Shown here: positions 1-7,400 of the stretch, piece after piece | Numbering within the stretch: the stretch's first letter is position 1 | How the letters are laid out: each line of letters starts with the position of its first letter | The notes under the pieces: model-generated | What the model was told of the DNA's origin: nothing | The model's database searches: none | The model's input: the letters and a program-made list of their open reading frames with translations, nothing else | Made by a program: the position numbers and the translations under genes | NCBI GenBank assembly: GCA_003523945.1 | Contig: DOFS01000030.1 | Location: forward strand, 406 to 8,599 | Length of the DNA: 8,194 nt | Source: Nitrospiraceae bacterium | GTDB lineage: Bacteria; Nitrospirota; Nitrospiria; Nitrospirales; UBA8639 | Direction of reading: 5' to 3'

Positions 1-372
1 CGTTTTTCCCACCCATCATTTTTTACTCTTAAGTTCAGGCCATCTAGCCCGGAAAACTTTCGGTCCATTACCTAAATGGGCGTGGTGGATTTTGTCGGGA
101 TCCTTAACGGGGTTGTCACGATACAACTCCGACGAACCTGCCCTCAAAATACATGATCGCGCACGGATGCTAAAAGTCGATTAGAGACACCTGTCAATAG
201 CTTTAACATAGAGCGTTTGTGGATCCGGACGGTCCTGGTGTTTTAACATGCCAGCCGACTCCGTCCGTTCAAGTTTGGTGGCAATGGTGGCTGTTTTTTT
301 GATTTCAAAAGAGAGGTACAGGGTTTGCTTAACTGAAGCTGGAGACAGGGACACCTATTACCGAGGGACACT
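1..372. other. Left-edge non-coding region, no supported gene
   Basis: No reading frame here has a convincing start, ribosome site and protein-like composition. One + frame stays open from base 2 to a TAG at 181-183, about 60 codons. Its translation is rich in unusual W and S runs and resembles no family I know, so I do not call it. On the minus strand, tandem ATG codons at 14-19 follow a weak AAGAG-type site. They could be the start of a divergent gene running off the left edge, but only six codons are visible. At 275-291 the heptamer TGGTGGC occurs twice, two bases apart. It is followed by CTG and a run of seven T at 294-300. CAGCC at 252-256 could pair with GGCTG at 289-293 just before the T run. 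The loop of about 32 bases makes this a poor terminator. Confidence 0.4.
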
Positions 373-519
373 ATGAAAATTTGTGAAAAATGTCAGGGGG
401 CGATGGTGGTAGAGCGCGCGGTGGATTTGGAAGTGGGATTAAGTCTTTTGTATTTTGCTTGTTTGAATTGTGGAAAACGGATTCAGGCGGAAAAAGAACC
501 CCGGCCTCTAGTTCATTAA
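373..519 (+). CDS. Small four-cysteine zinc-ribbon-like protein, 48 aa
   Basis: This short gene encodes a 48-residue protein with cysteines at 4, 7, 30 and 33, arranged as two CxxC knuckles (CEKC and CLNC) 22 residues apart. That is the usual layout of a minimal zinc ribbon, so a bound zinc ion is likely; DNA, RNA or protein binding is only a guess. The start ATG at 373 has a GAGGG-type ribosome site six bases upstream (363-367). No signal peptide or membrane segment is present, so it should be cytoplasmic. Its stop is 35 bases before the next gene, and the two probably share a transcript. A longer open frame starting at 390 overlaps it in another phase, but the cysteine pattern and ribosome site favour this frame. 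The specific function is not recognised. Confidence 0.75.
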   Translation: MKICEKCQGAMVVERAVDLEVGLSLLYFACLNCGKRIQAEKEPRPLVH

Positions 520-554
520 TTACTGATATTTACAACCAGGTAAACGGAGGAGTT

Positions 555-803
555 ATGCAACACCAGAGTCGACCATTGACTAATGATGAGCGTAAGGCAG
601 CGGAAGCGGCGTTCCGAGGGGCACCGTTCGACCCACAATTGTCCGAATCAGCTAGGAAGGTCTATTTAGGGATTTCCTCCGCGATGGCGAACAAACGCAA
701 TGAGGCATTCCAAGAGTATGATCTTTCGCAACCGGCGGTTATGGCTAAAAGAGCATCGACAGAATTACAGGCTCGATCTCGCGCAAAATCTTCATTGTGG
801 TAA
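555..803 (+). CDS. Conserved-looking small protein of unknown function, 82 aa
   Basis: The protein has 82 residues and is charged and largely helical in appearance. It opens with a polar stretch (MQHQSRPLTNDERKAAEAAF), then has an FDPQLSESARKVYLGIS segment, and ends in a basic tail. I see no signal peptide, membrane segment, cysteine or catalytic motif, so it is probably a soluble cytoplasmic protein. I chose the ATG at 555 because GGAGGAG lies directly upstream (547-553) at a sensible distance. The same frame remains open back to an ATG at 390, but that extension lies over the zinc-ribbon gene in another phase and reads as low-complexity G/S/R, so it is a shadow. It follows the zinc-ribbon gene by 35 bases and is likely co-transcribed. 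I do not recognise a named family. Confidence 0.8.
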   Translation: MQHQSRPLTNDERKAAEAAFRGAPFDPQLSESARKVYLGISSAMANKRNEAFQEYDLSQPAVMAKRASTELQARSRAKSSLW

Positions 804-818
804 TCACTGTACATTGAT

Positions 819-851
819 CTGAGGGCAACCTTTCAGTTTGGCTGTCCTCAG
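819..851 (+). terminator. Stem-loop after the small two-gene unit
   Basis: CTGAGGGCA (819-827) can pair with TGTCCTCAG (843-851), giving a nine-pair stem with one G-U pair and a 15-base loop. It begins 15 bases after the stop of the 82-residue gene, where a transcript end is expected. No T run follows (the next bases are CCTGCCCC), so it is not a canonical intrinsic terminator. It may instead be a 3' stabilising hairpin or need Rho. Confidence 0.3.
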
Positions 852-1058
852 CCTGCCCCTTGCATTCAATTCGACAAAGTAATATTCCTCATCACCTAGA
901 ATGATTTTGGTGCTACGTGTTTACCCATACCAACCAGGTTTATCAGAGAGAGTGTTTTTGCATTGTGGAGGTGATTGAGTCCTAAATTGCTTGGGGTGTG
1001 GTGCCTACTTAGTATTGCGGTATAACACTACATTTCTCCATTTTTTCTGGTGGTGGGG

Positions 1059-1064
1059 TATAAT
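1059..1064 (+). promoter_or_regulatory. Perfect TATAAT -10 hexamer upstream of the TPR gene
   Basis: TATAAT matches the sigma-70 -10 consensus exactly and lies 34 bases before the ATG at 1098. Transcription from it would begin near 1070, giving a leader of just under 30 bases. That would exclude the in-frame GTG at 1050 as the translation start. No good -35 hexamer is visible 16-18 bases upstream (around 1035-1042), so the call is weak. The rest of the 804-1097 gap shows no gene that I can support. Confidence 0.3.
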
Positions 1065-1097
1065 GTTAAAATAATCCAAACAATTCGCCAGGTATTT

Positions 1098-2852
1098 ATG
1101 AAATCGTCAAGGAAAACACATCTTTCATGGCTGCGATATTTCCGGAACGTGGGAATGATTCACGGTATAATTTTTCTCATAGTTCTTTTTGTCGGGACAG
1201 GGGTGTTCGCTCAATACCAGGGAATGATGTTAGATGAGGAGAGGGTCAATCAAGCAAGGGCGGCGTGGATGGATGGATCCGTTAATCAGGCGCTGAATAT
1301 CCTTGACCAGGAAATTCTGAAATTTCCCGGACATACCTTTCTCCAAAAACTTCGCGGCGACATCTTGACGACGATCCGTCGAAACCAGGAAGCCTTAAAA
1401 GATTATGAGGCTGTACTTGAACATGACCCTGACTCGTTGGGGGTTCGGTGGGCAAAATGGAGTGTATTGACCAGGTTGGGAGAGGGAGACTTGGCAATTG
1501 CGGAGCTAAAGGGTATTGCCCAGCGATCAGTTGAAAATCCTCTGGCCCACATGCTACTAGCGCAAGAACTCCGCAAACTCGATCGTTTGGAGGAGTCAGC
1601 TGAATCATATCGCCAAGCGGTCCTCCTGTCCCCGGATTTGCCGGGATGGCGTTTGTCTTTGGCACGAGCCCTGTTTGATATCCTAGATTATGAAGGCGCG
1701 AGAAAAGAGGTGGAAGGGGTCATGCAAAATGTTCAAAAGGGTTCTCCTGTCGAAGGCGCTGCTCGTAATCTGTTAATGGTGGTGTTTGGGGCCACGAAAG
1801 AGAGGGGGCGACGTTTTCAACCAATTTTTAGCCCAGAGGGCACTGGAGCAGGGCATAAGCAATGGGGGTTGATTCGTCATAAAGCCTGGAAACTCTTTGT
1901 GGCCGGCAAATATGAAGAAGCCGAGCCGGTGTTTCGAGAAATTCTTACCCTCAAGCCTTCTGATCAACGAGCGGCCTATGACCTCGGTCGAATTTTAATG
2001 GAATTGGATCGTTACCAGGAAGCCATCGACTTTTTCCAAAAGGGGATTGATCAGGGTGTATCTAATGAGGTGTATTTGGACTCCATTTTTCGTATCGGCC
2101 AGTGCTTGGTGGAATTGGAAAGATGGCCTGAAGCATTGATTCATTTTGAAATTCTTCAGGAGTTGGGCTCTACGCCAACAACCAGCCCTGAGGAGACTCA
2201 GGAAAGTACCGATGATCCTCCGATCGTTGCTGTAGCTCCAGTCTTGGATAAGCAAACGATTGACCGTTGGTTGGAGAAGGTTCGCGCTCATCTTCCCAGC
2301 ACCCAGAAGTCCTCAGAGATTCCCAGCCCAGTCAATCCTGATCCCGTCATACCCGATCCGCCGCTGGTTCAAACAGAGGAATTGCCGACAAGAAGCCTAG
2401 AGGGTTTTGAACCGGTTCATTCCAGAGCCTCTTTAATGGGACGTGACGCGGATTTCAGTTGGTTCCGGTTTGCTATTCCTGCAAAGATGGTGATGCGTGA
2501 TGATCTGCTTATGGGGTCTCATGAATTTATCCCCATTGATCCGGGAGATACTTTTCTCGTGACTCAAAAAGAGATCTATGTGGTGTTTGGCTTAGTTACA
2601 TCCTCCTATGATGAAATTCCCCTAACCGCAAAATGCTTTCTTGAAAGGTCTGAGATTTTATCTGGTCAGTTGGCGTTAGCTCAGGATCGGGTCGTTATGA
2701 GCATGAATGATCAATCCGGATACTTTCGGTTTCAGGCTTTACCGAATGGCTGGAAGCCCGGACTTTATCGTTGTGGTTTATTTGTGGGAGACGAGGCCTC
2801 CGCTTATAATTTAGCAGATGAGGTCAGATTTCGAATTGTCCCAACCTCCTGA
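1098..2852 (+). CDS. Exported TPR-repeat protein with unrecognised C-terminal domain, 584 aa
   Basis: The N-terminus is basic (KSSRK to YFRNVGM, residues 2-20), followed by a hydrophobic core (24-35) and a likely signal-peptidase site after V36-F37-A38. The protein is probably periplasmic, or remains anchored by that segment. Residues about 46-205 and 258-358 form degenerate TPR helices; the clearest are the NQEALKDYEAVLEHDPDS, LEESAESYRQAVLLSPDLP, YEEAEPVFREILTLKPSDQ and YQEAIDFFQKGID units. TPR arrays normally bind partner proteins. A proline/serine/glutamate-rich linker follows (about 358-440). The C-terminal domain (about 450-584) looks beta-rich and matches no family I recognise. I chose the ATG at 1098, with AGGT upstream at 1090-1093, over the GTG at 1050 because a TATAAT box overlaps the longer version. 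An ATG at 1155 would remove the basic part of the signal peptide. The gene appears to be transcribed alone. The partner and function are unknown. Confidence 0.9.
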   Translation: MKSSRKTHLSWLRYFRNVGMIHGIIFLIVLFVGTGVFAQYQGMMLDEERVNQARAAWMDGSVNQALNILDQEILKFPGHTFLQKLRGDILTTIRRNQEALKDYEAVLEHDPDSLGVRWAKWSVLTRLGEGDLAIAELKGIAQRSVENPLAHMLLAQELRKLDRLEESAESYRQAVLLSPDLPGWRLSLARALFDILDYEGARKEVEGVMQNVQKGSPVEGAARNLLMVVFGATKERGRRFQPIFSPEGTGAGHKQWGLIRHKAWKLFVAGKYEEAEPVFREILTLKPSDQRAAYDLGRILMELDRYQEAIDFFQKGIDQGVSNEVYLDSIFRIGQCLVELERWPEALIHFEILQELGSTPTTSPEETQESTDDPPIVAVAPVLDKQTIDRWLEKVRAHLPSTQKSSEIPSPVNPDPVIPDPPLVQTEELPTRSLEGFEPVHSRASLMGRDADFSWFRFAIPAKMVMRDDLLMGSHEFIPIDPGDTFLVTQKEIYVVFGLVTSSYDEIPLTAKCFLERSEILSGQLALAQDRVVMSMNDQSGYFRFQALPNGWKPGLYRCGLFVGDEASAYNLADEVRFRIVPTS

Positions 2853-3220
2853 CAGATGTGAGATTTTTGCGAGTGAGGATGTAATGCCTTACGAAGGAAT
2901 TTCCCCCTTTTTTCATGCCTAGCGATCACGCGTTTCTATGCCTTGTATATCCATCACATTAAATTTTTTTCCAGGAATTCTGGGTATAGGGGATCAAGCA
3001 AAGGCAGCAGGGGGTCATAATATGGGATCTGGGCACTCGTACGTTTCAGAATCAGGCACTGGGCATCGTTCTCTGGTTCATTGACTCTGCTCACAGAGGT
3101 AAGATTATTGTTTTGATGGCAGATAACGGCATCCATTTAGGGCTTGTTAAGACTCCATGAACAACCGGGAATTCGGTTCTAACGGTCAATCACCGACAAT
3201 CCATGTCCCCCTATACAGCC
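2853..3220. other. Intergenic gap between convergent genes, no supported gene
   Basis: This 368-base stretch separates the 3' ends of the TPR gene and the minus-strand OB-like gene. A 60-codon minus frame at 2954-3136 lacks a ribosome site and a protein-like pattern, and I do not call it. A 12-codon + frame at 2884-2922 has a GAGGA-type site but is too short to support. AACCG (163-167 of the 3000s) and CGGTT (3174-3178) can form a five-pair hairpin about 45 bases past the minus-strand stop. It has no T run, so it is not a clear terminator. Confidence 0.5.
2893..2913 (+). terminator. Weak hairpin plus T run after the TPR gene
   Basis: GAAGG (2893-2897) can pair with CCTTT (2906-2910) around an eight-base loop, and the T run continues to 2913. 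It lies about 40 bases after the TPR stop codon, a sensible place for transcription to end. The stem has only five pairs, including one G-U, so it would be weak. This is a tentative call. Confidence 0.2.
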
Positions 3221-3556
3221 TCAATGTTTTTGCATATTTTCTACAATTCTGACCGAGGTTGTTATACCCTCTGGCGAAACTGCGGCCTCAATGTAGTTTC
3301 CTTTGGAAAAGTCACTTGAAGATTTCCCGCTTTTCCCTGGCATTCGAACCCTGACGGTCTTCCCATTGCTGTTCTCTATGACTAATGTGTGATTTTCCAC
3401 TTCCATCACTTTCCCTTCTACAACTCCCCCAATCCCGGATGCGATCGGAGAAGGTTCCTCCATAGCGGTTTCTTGCGCATGTAGGTGTCCCGAAAGCGGT
3501 GCACTTAACAGGACCAACACCGGTATTGCACCTAACAAAAGTTTTGCCGTTTTCAT
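3221..3556 (-). CDS. Small secreted OB/DUF5666-like protein, 111 aa
   Basis: The first 27 residues form a clear Sec signal peptide: basic MKTAK, a hydrophobic core from about 6 to 21, and a likely cut after L25-H26-A27. The mature protein has about 84 residues. After an acidic, flexible start, residues 45-111 read as alternating beta strands: GGVVEGKVMEVENHTLVIEN, then GKTVRVRMPG, KGNYIEAAVSPEG and a final strand ending ENMQKH. This pattern is typical of small OB-fold or DUF5666-type periplasmic proteins. I assign it by pattern only, and no ligand or catalytic residue can be named. The start ATG at 3556 has a perfect AGGAGG (3566-3571 on the + strand) nine bases upstream. It is divergent from the PepSY gene across a shared 344-base region, which hints at linked control or a shared envelope role. 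There are no cysteines. Confidence 0.88.
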   Translation of the reverse strand: MKTAKLLLGAIPVLVLLSAPLSGHLHAQETAMEEPSPIASGIGGVVEGKVMEVENHTLVIENSNGKTVRVRMPGKSGKSSSDFSKGNYIEAAVSPEGITTSVRIVENMQKH

Positions 3557-3708
3557 TTCTTACATCCTCCTTTTTCTTCGCAATTTCTCTGGAATAAAAA
3601 GTTGGGCCAACGCCTCATTATGTCCCTGCATTCCTTTCCTTTTCATTAGACAAAACATTCTCCTATCAGGGTGCCAGAGTCCAAGGCGCAGCATTTTTTA
3701 TAAATCCC

Positions 3709-3738
3709 TTGCACCGGTTATAACCCGTTCACCATATC
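3709..3738 (+). promoter_or_regulatory. Candidate sigma-70 promoter for the PepSY gene
   Basis: TTGCAC at 3709-3714 resembles a -35 box. CATATC at 3733-3738 is a moderate -10 box with an 18-base spacer. Use of this promoter would leave a leader of about 155 bases before the ATG at 3901. The GGTTATAACC palindrome lies in the spacer, and the CTTAAG dyad covers the expected start point, which would suit repression. Assigned by eye only. Confidence 0.25.
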
Positions 3739-3758
3739 TTAAGAGCCAGGAGCTTAAG
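3738..3758. repeat. Paired CTTAAG dyad, possible operator
   Basis: CTTAAG occurs at 3738-3743 and again at 3753-3758, with start points 15 bases apart. The hexamer is its own reverse complement, so the pair is both a direct and an inverted repeat. The flanking GC at the inner edges partly continues the symmetry. Its position over a candidate promoter makes a protein-binding site plausible, but six-base arms are short and may be chance. Confidence 0.3.
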
Positions 3759-3900
3759 TGTCTTACGTGACTACCGGAATGTGGACAACATTGATTCATC
3801 TCGCCCTCTTTTGTCTGGTGCTAAACGCACGACTCTTTAGGGATAGTAATCTTGAAGGAGCGAATTTTTTTTCAATTTCTAAACCACAAAGGAGGTCACA

Positions 3901-4197
3901 ATGAAAAATTTAATTATTGTATGCTTGACGTTTGTCGGGTTCACATGGGGAGTTAGCCCGGCTTGGGCATTATTCGGTGAGGATAAGGCAGAATTATTGA
4001 AAGAAACGAAAATTACTCTGGTCGAGGCCGTGGAAAAGGCTCTTAATAATGTTCAGGGAAAGGCCGTTGGCGCTGAATTAGAAAAAGAACATGGTGATAC
4101 AGTTTTCGAGATAAAAATTATTGATGAAGCTGGAACCACCAGAGAAATATACGTGGATGCTCATTCAGGGAATGTTCTCAAGGTTGAGAAGGATTAA
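3901..4197 (+). CDS. Secreted single-PepSY-domain protein, 98 aa
   Basis: A Sec signal peptide spans residues 1-23: short basic MKN, a hydrophobic core, and a cut after A21-W22-A23. The mature protein of 75 residues is almost entirely one PepSY domain (about 37-98). It has the usual helix (KITLVEAVEKALNNVQGKAV), a central strand pair (LEKEHGDTVFEIKII) and the closing YVDAHSGNVLKVEKD, with the family's typical D-x-x-x-G-x-V-L ending. PepSY domains occur in periplasmic or extracytoplasmic proteins, some of which inhibit peptidases or sit beside sensor kinases. Which role applies here cannot be read from the sequence. AGGAGGT (3890-3896) precedes the ATG by four bases and decides the start. No kinase or protease gene is adjacent. 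The divergent neighbour is another small exported protein. Confidence 0.93.
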   Translation: MKNLIIVCLTFVGFTWGVSPAWALFGEDKAELLKETKITLVEAVEKALNNVQGKAVGAELEKEHGDTVFEIKIIDEAGTTREIYVDAHSGNVLKVEKD

Positions 4198-4416
4198 ATT
4201 CTTTTCATAACCATTTGAGAAATCGGGATTTCAATTCCCTTACGATGCGGAAGGAGGAGTATGCGGTCGGTAGGTCTCGCCGCTAGGTTCCTTGTCCTTT
4301 CCCCACCGCGGCTTTGCTAAGCAGGCCTTATTGAGCGGTCATGCTCTGACTTCAGAATGGAGTAGGAGGGACCTGAGGATGACGTCGCAAGCATGCCGAT
4401 AGGTTAGTGCCCCTTA
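4198..4416. other. Gap between convergent genes with a tiny ribosome-site-led frame
   Basis: No standard gene is visible between the PepSY gene and the minus-strand fusion gene. GAAAT (4219-4223) and ATTTC (4228-4232) form a small AT-rich hairpin about 20 bases after the PepSY stop, without a T run. AAGGAGGAGT (4251-4260) abuts an ATG at 4261 that opens a 19-codon frame ending at 4320. The spacing of three bases is tight and the peptide is nondescript, so I do not call it as a gene. No clear terminator for the minus-strand gene is seen. Confidence 0.4.
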
Positions 4417-7400
4417 TTAAGTAAGCTGTGACTTTGATAATTTTTCCAGAGCAAGCTGTTTTAAGGTGCGCAAGTCCAGTTTACCTGTTCCTAATACTGG
4501 GAGGTGATCCACTTTGATGTAATTGTCCCGTTTGGGAATGAACAGATTGGGCAATCCACTAGCCGAGACCTTTTCCAGGATATCCGGGATGGCCGATTCT
4601 TCGAGGGTATGTAAGACCACCAACTGCTCTCCTTTTCGTTCATCGGGCACAGCGGTGACAGCCAGAACCATGGTGTCGGCGTTTGCGGCTTCCAGTAAGG
4701 CCTTCTCAACTTGTCCATGAGGAATCATCTCGCCACCGATTTTGGAAAAACGAGATAGGCGATCGGTAATCGTAATAAATCCATCCTCATCGAGTGCGGC
4801 AATATCTCCGGTAATGTACCATCCCTGTCGTATTACCTTGGCGGTTAAATCCTCACGGCCTAAATACCCATCCATTACGTTGGGTCCCTTGACTAACAGC
4901 ATGCCCGGAGTGCCGACGGGCAATGGTTGCTCGGTATCAGGATCGACAATTCTGACAGACACGCCGGGAAGGGGCTGCCCGACCGTTCCCCGCCGTGAGG
5001 CGGATTGGAAAAATCCCGCCGCCCGAAAATCTGGACAGTTAAGGGCAATCACCGGCGCACATTCTGTGACCCCGTATCCCTCAATAGGTCGAATCCCAAA
5101 TCGTTCTTCGAATGCGATCAGAAGCCGGTCGGGTAATTTCTCCGCGCCTGTCAAGACGATCCGCAGGGAACCGAATTGTTCAGGGGAACACCGGCGAACG
5201 AACAATTGTAGGAAGGTCGGGGTCGTTAGCAGGATGGTAATTCGATGCTGGTGGATCAGGTCTCCAATGGGCCCGGCATCCAATGGAGAGGGATGATAGA
5301 TCACGCTCGCTCCATGGAGAACCGGAAACCACAGTGTGGCCAGATATCCAAAAGAATGAAAAAACGGCAAAATACCTAAAACTCGGTCGTTGTGGTCCAG
5401 GTGCAGGACTTGGGCAATACCTTCCACGTTTGAATCAAGGTTGAAATGACTCAGCAGGACGCCTTTGGGTTCTCCAGTGCTCCCGCTACTAAATATGATT
5501 GTGGCGATATCATCGATCGAAGGATGTATTGAGGCCCCACAGAGACGCTCCAACATCCTGATTGGAGCGAAGAGCGCTAACAGCGCCGCGGTAAGCCGAG
5601 CCTGCAAATTTATTGTGTTTCGAATTTCCTCGATCCAGATGGGAGTAAGGTTAGCCGGCAATTCAACTTGGGCTTTTTTCAAGAAGACACGACTGGTGAG
5701 AACCGTCATTAACCCAGCTTGTTTGGAGGCAGATTCCAACCCTTGTGTACCAACGGTGTAATTCAAATTGACGGTGGTTCTTCCGGAAAGAGTCGCCGCC
5801 ACATTGGCAAGTGCGCCGCCCACACTGGGAGGTAGTAGAATCCCCACCGTATGTTGCCCTTCCCAACGAGGTCTGAGTGCTCTTCCCAGGGCAATGGCGC
5901 CTGTTAGCGCCTGGAAGCAGGACACACGAGGTCTGGTTGCATCACCAAATACGATACGAAGCGGGTGTTTCCGCATGGCCCATACAAAGCTGTGATGGAG
6001 CGGCCGTCGGGTGGGTTTTCGAAAACGCCACGCGGCTTCTCCTAATTCCTGAACGGCGTGCCGTACCTCTTCGGCAGATGTGGTTGAGGGGAGGGGTTCG
6101 CCGATAGAGAGCGTAATGGGATAGGGGAAGCGAGTAGGCCACTTTGCTAAAAAACGGCCGCCGATGAAACTGAAGATACTTCCCCAGACCCGGTCAAGGT
6201 GGATGGGAATAATGGGGACATCCCGACCTTTGATGATACGGGTGAATCCCGACCGGAAGGGTAAGAGGTTGCCGGTACGGGTAATTTGGCCTTCTGGAAA
6301 AATGCAGACCAGTTCGCCTCGATCGAGACTCTGTCCTGCTTGCCGTAACGCATGTAAGATTTCTCTGGGAGATCCGTTCGAGGAAATTGGAATGACCCCC
6401 ATGATTTTGGCAAAGGGATTGAGCACGCGATGGTCATAATAATGTTGGTCGACGAGAAATCGAATAGGGCGATCGGTGGTGGCGAGTAGGAGCAGTCCAT
6501 CAATGAAGGAGACATGATTGGGCACCAGAAGTGCCCCGCCCTCTTGCGGAATACGATCCCGTCCGGTGATGGTGAGTCGATAGATGGTGTGGGTGAACAA
6601 GACTAACATCAGCCGAATAAACATTTCGGGGAGAACCCGAAGCGCCCAAATGGTGAGAGCTGCGCTCCCAATGCCGGATACGAGAAAGATATTACTGGCG
6701 CTGAGCCCGATCTTTGAGAGGAATCCTGATCCCAGAGAACCCAACAGGACTCCTCCAAAGACCAGGGTATTGGCAAAGGCAATCACCGCGCCTCGTCGAT
6801 CAGCGGGAGATCGCCATTGAATGAGGGCGTTGAGCGGGACCACCACAAATCCGCTGGCGAGGCCAAGGCATGCCATGGCCATGAGTGTTCCTCCTAACTG
6901 GGGCGAGCCAAACCCTAAGGCGAAGAGACTTGCGGATATCCCGATGCCTCCCAAGGGAAGATAGCCTAATTCCACTTTGGCCGCTGATAGCGTTCCGGCC
7001 AAGAGGGCTCCAATGCCTATTCCGACTCCGAAGGCCGCCAAAGGTAGCCCTGAAAGCGAATCAGATAATTGAAGGACGGCTTTGGCGTAGATCAACACAT
7101 CTTGGCCAACCAAACTAGCCAATGTCCAAAATGCAATGGCCCCCAGGATGCCTAATTTCAAGACCCGATCCAATCGAAGCGCTTCAATGGCGGCCTGCCA
7201 GGTTTCTCGAACTCCACCCTCAAGGCGAGCCCGTGGGACTGTGGGAATAAACAATGAAGCCCATAATCCTATCCCGGAGCAAAACAGGAGCACTAACCCT
7301 GTCAGCCACGGAGTTTGGCCTGAAAGGTCCAGCAAGGGACCTGCCAATGCGGTCCCTGCAATGATGGCGATGAAGGTCCACATCTCGAGTTGACCGTTTC

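Larger units (their letters stand above)
3557..3900. promoter_or_regulatory. Shared divergent control region
   Basis: This stretch separates the start codons of two divergent genes for exported proteins and holds no gene. It contains both ribosome sites (3566-3571 minus, 3890-3896 plus), a candidate + promoter near 3709-3738, a perfect 10-base palindrome GGTTATAACC at 3716-3725, and a paired CTTAAG motif at 3738-3758. On the minus strand, CATAAT (3617-3622) could serve as a -10 box for the OB-like gene, but no good -35 accompanies it. The concentration of symmetric elements at 3716-3758 suggests a regulator site; no regulator gene is in the window. Confidence 0.55.

Noticed and set aside
2..183. 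Open + frame running in from the left edge
   Set aside because: The translation is not protein-like (WAWW, S/L/T-rich) and resembles no family; it is short enough to be open by chance.
390..554. Long + frame beginning at 390, upstream of the 82-residue gene
   Set aside because: It overlaps the zinc-ribbon gene out of phase, is low-complexity and lacks a ribosome site; the start at 555 has GGAGGAG.
965..1026. GGAGGTGAT (967-975) followed by a TTG-led 16-codon frame
   Set aside because: It is a perfect ribosome-site match, but the spacing to TTG is only about three bases and the frame is very short.
1282..2291. Minus-strand frames inside the TPR gene
   Set aside because: They are antisense shadows of a clear TPR coding frame, with proline/serine-rich translations and no domains.
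2962..2990. CCAGGAATTCTGG hairpin next to a T run
   Set aside because: The T run lies on the 5' side of the hairpin on the + strand and becomes an A run after it on the minus strand, so it cannot act as an intrinsic terminator in either direction.
2954..3136. 60-codon minus-strand frame in the gap after the TPR gene
   Set aside because: There is no ribosome site at a usable distance, no domain or signal pattern, and the composition is not protein-like.
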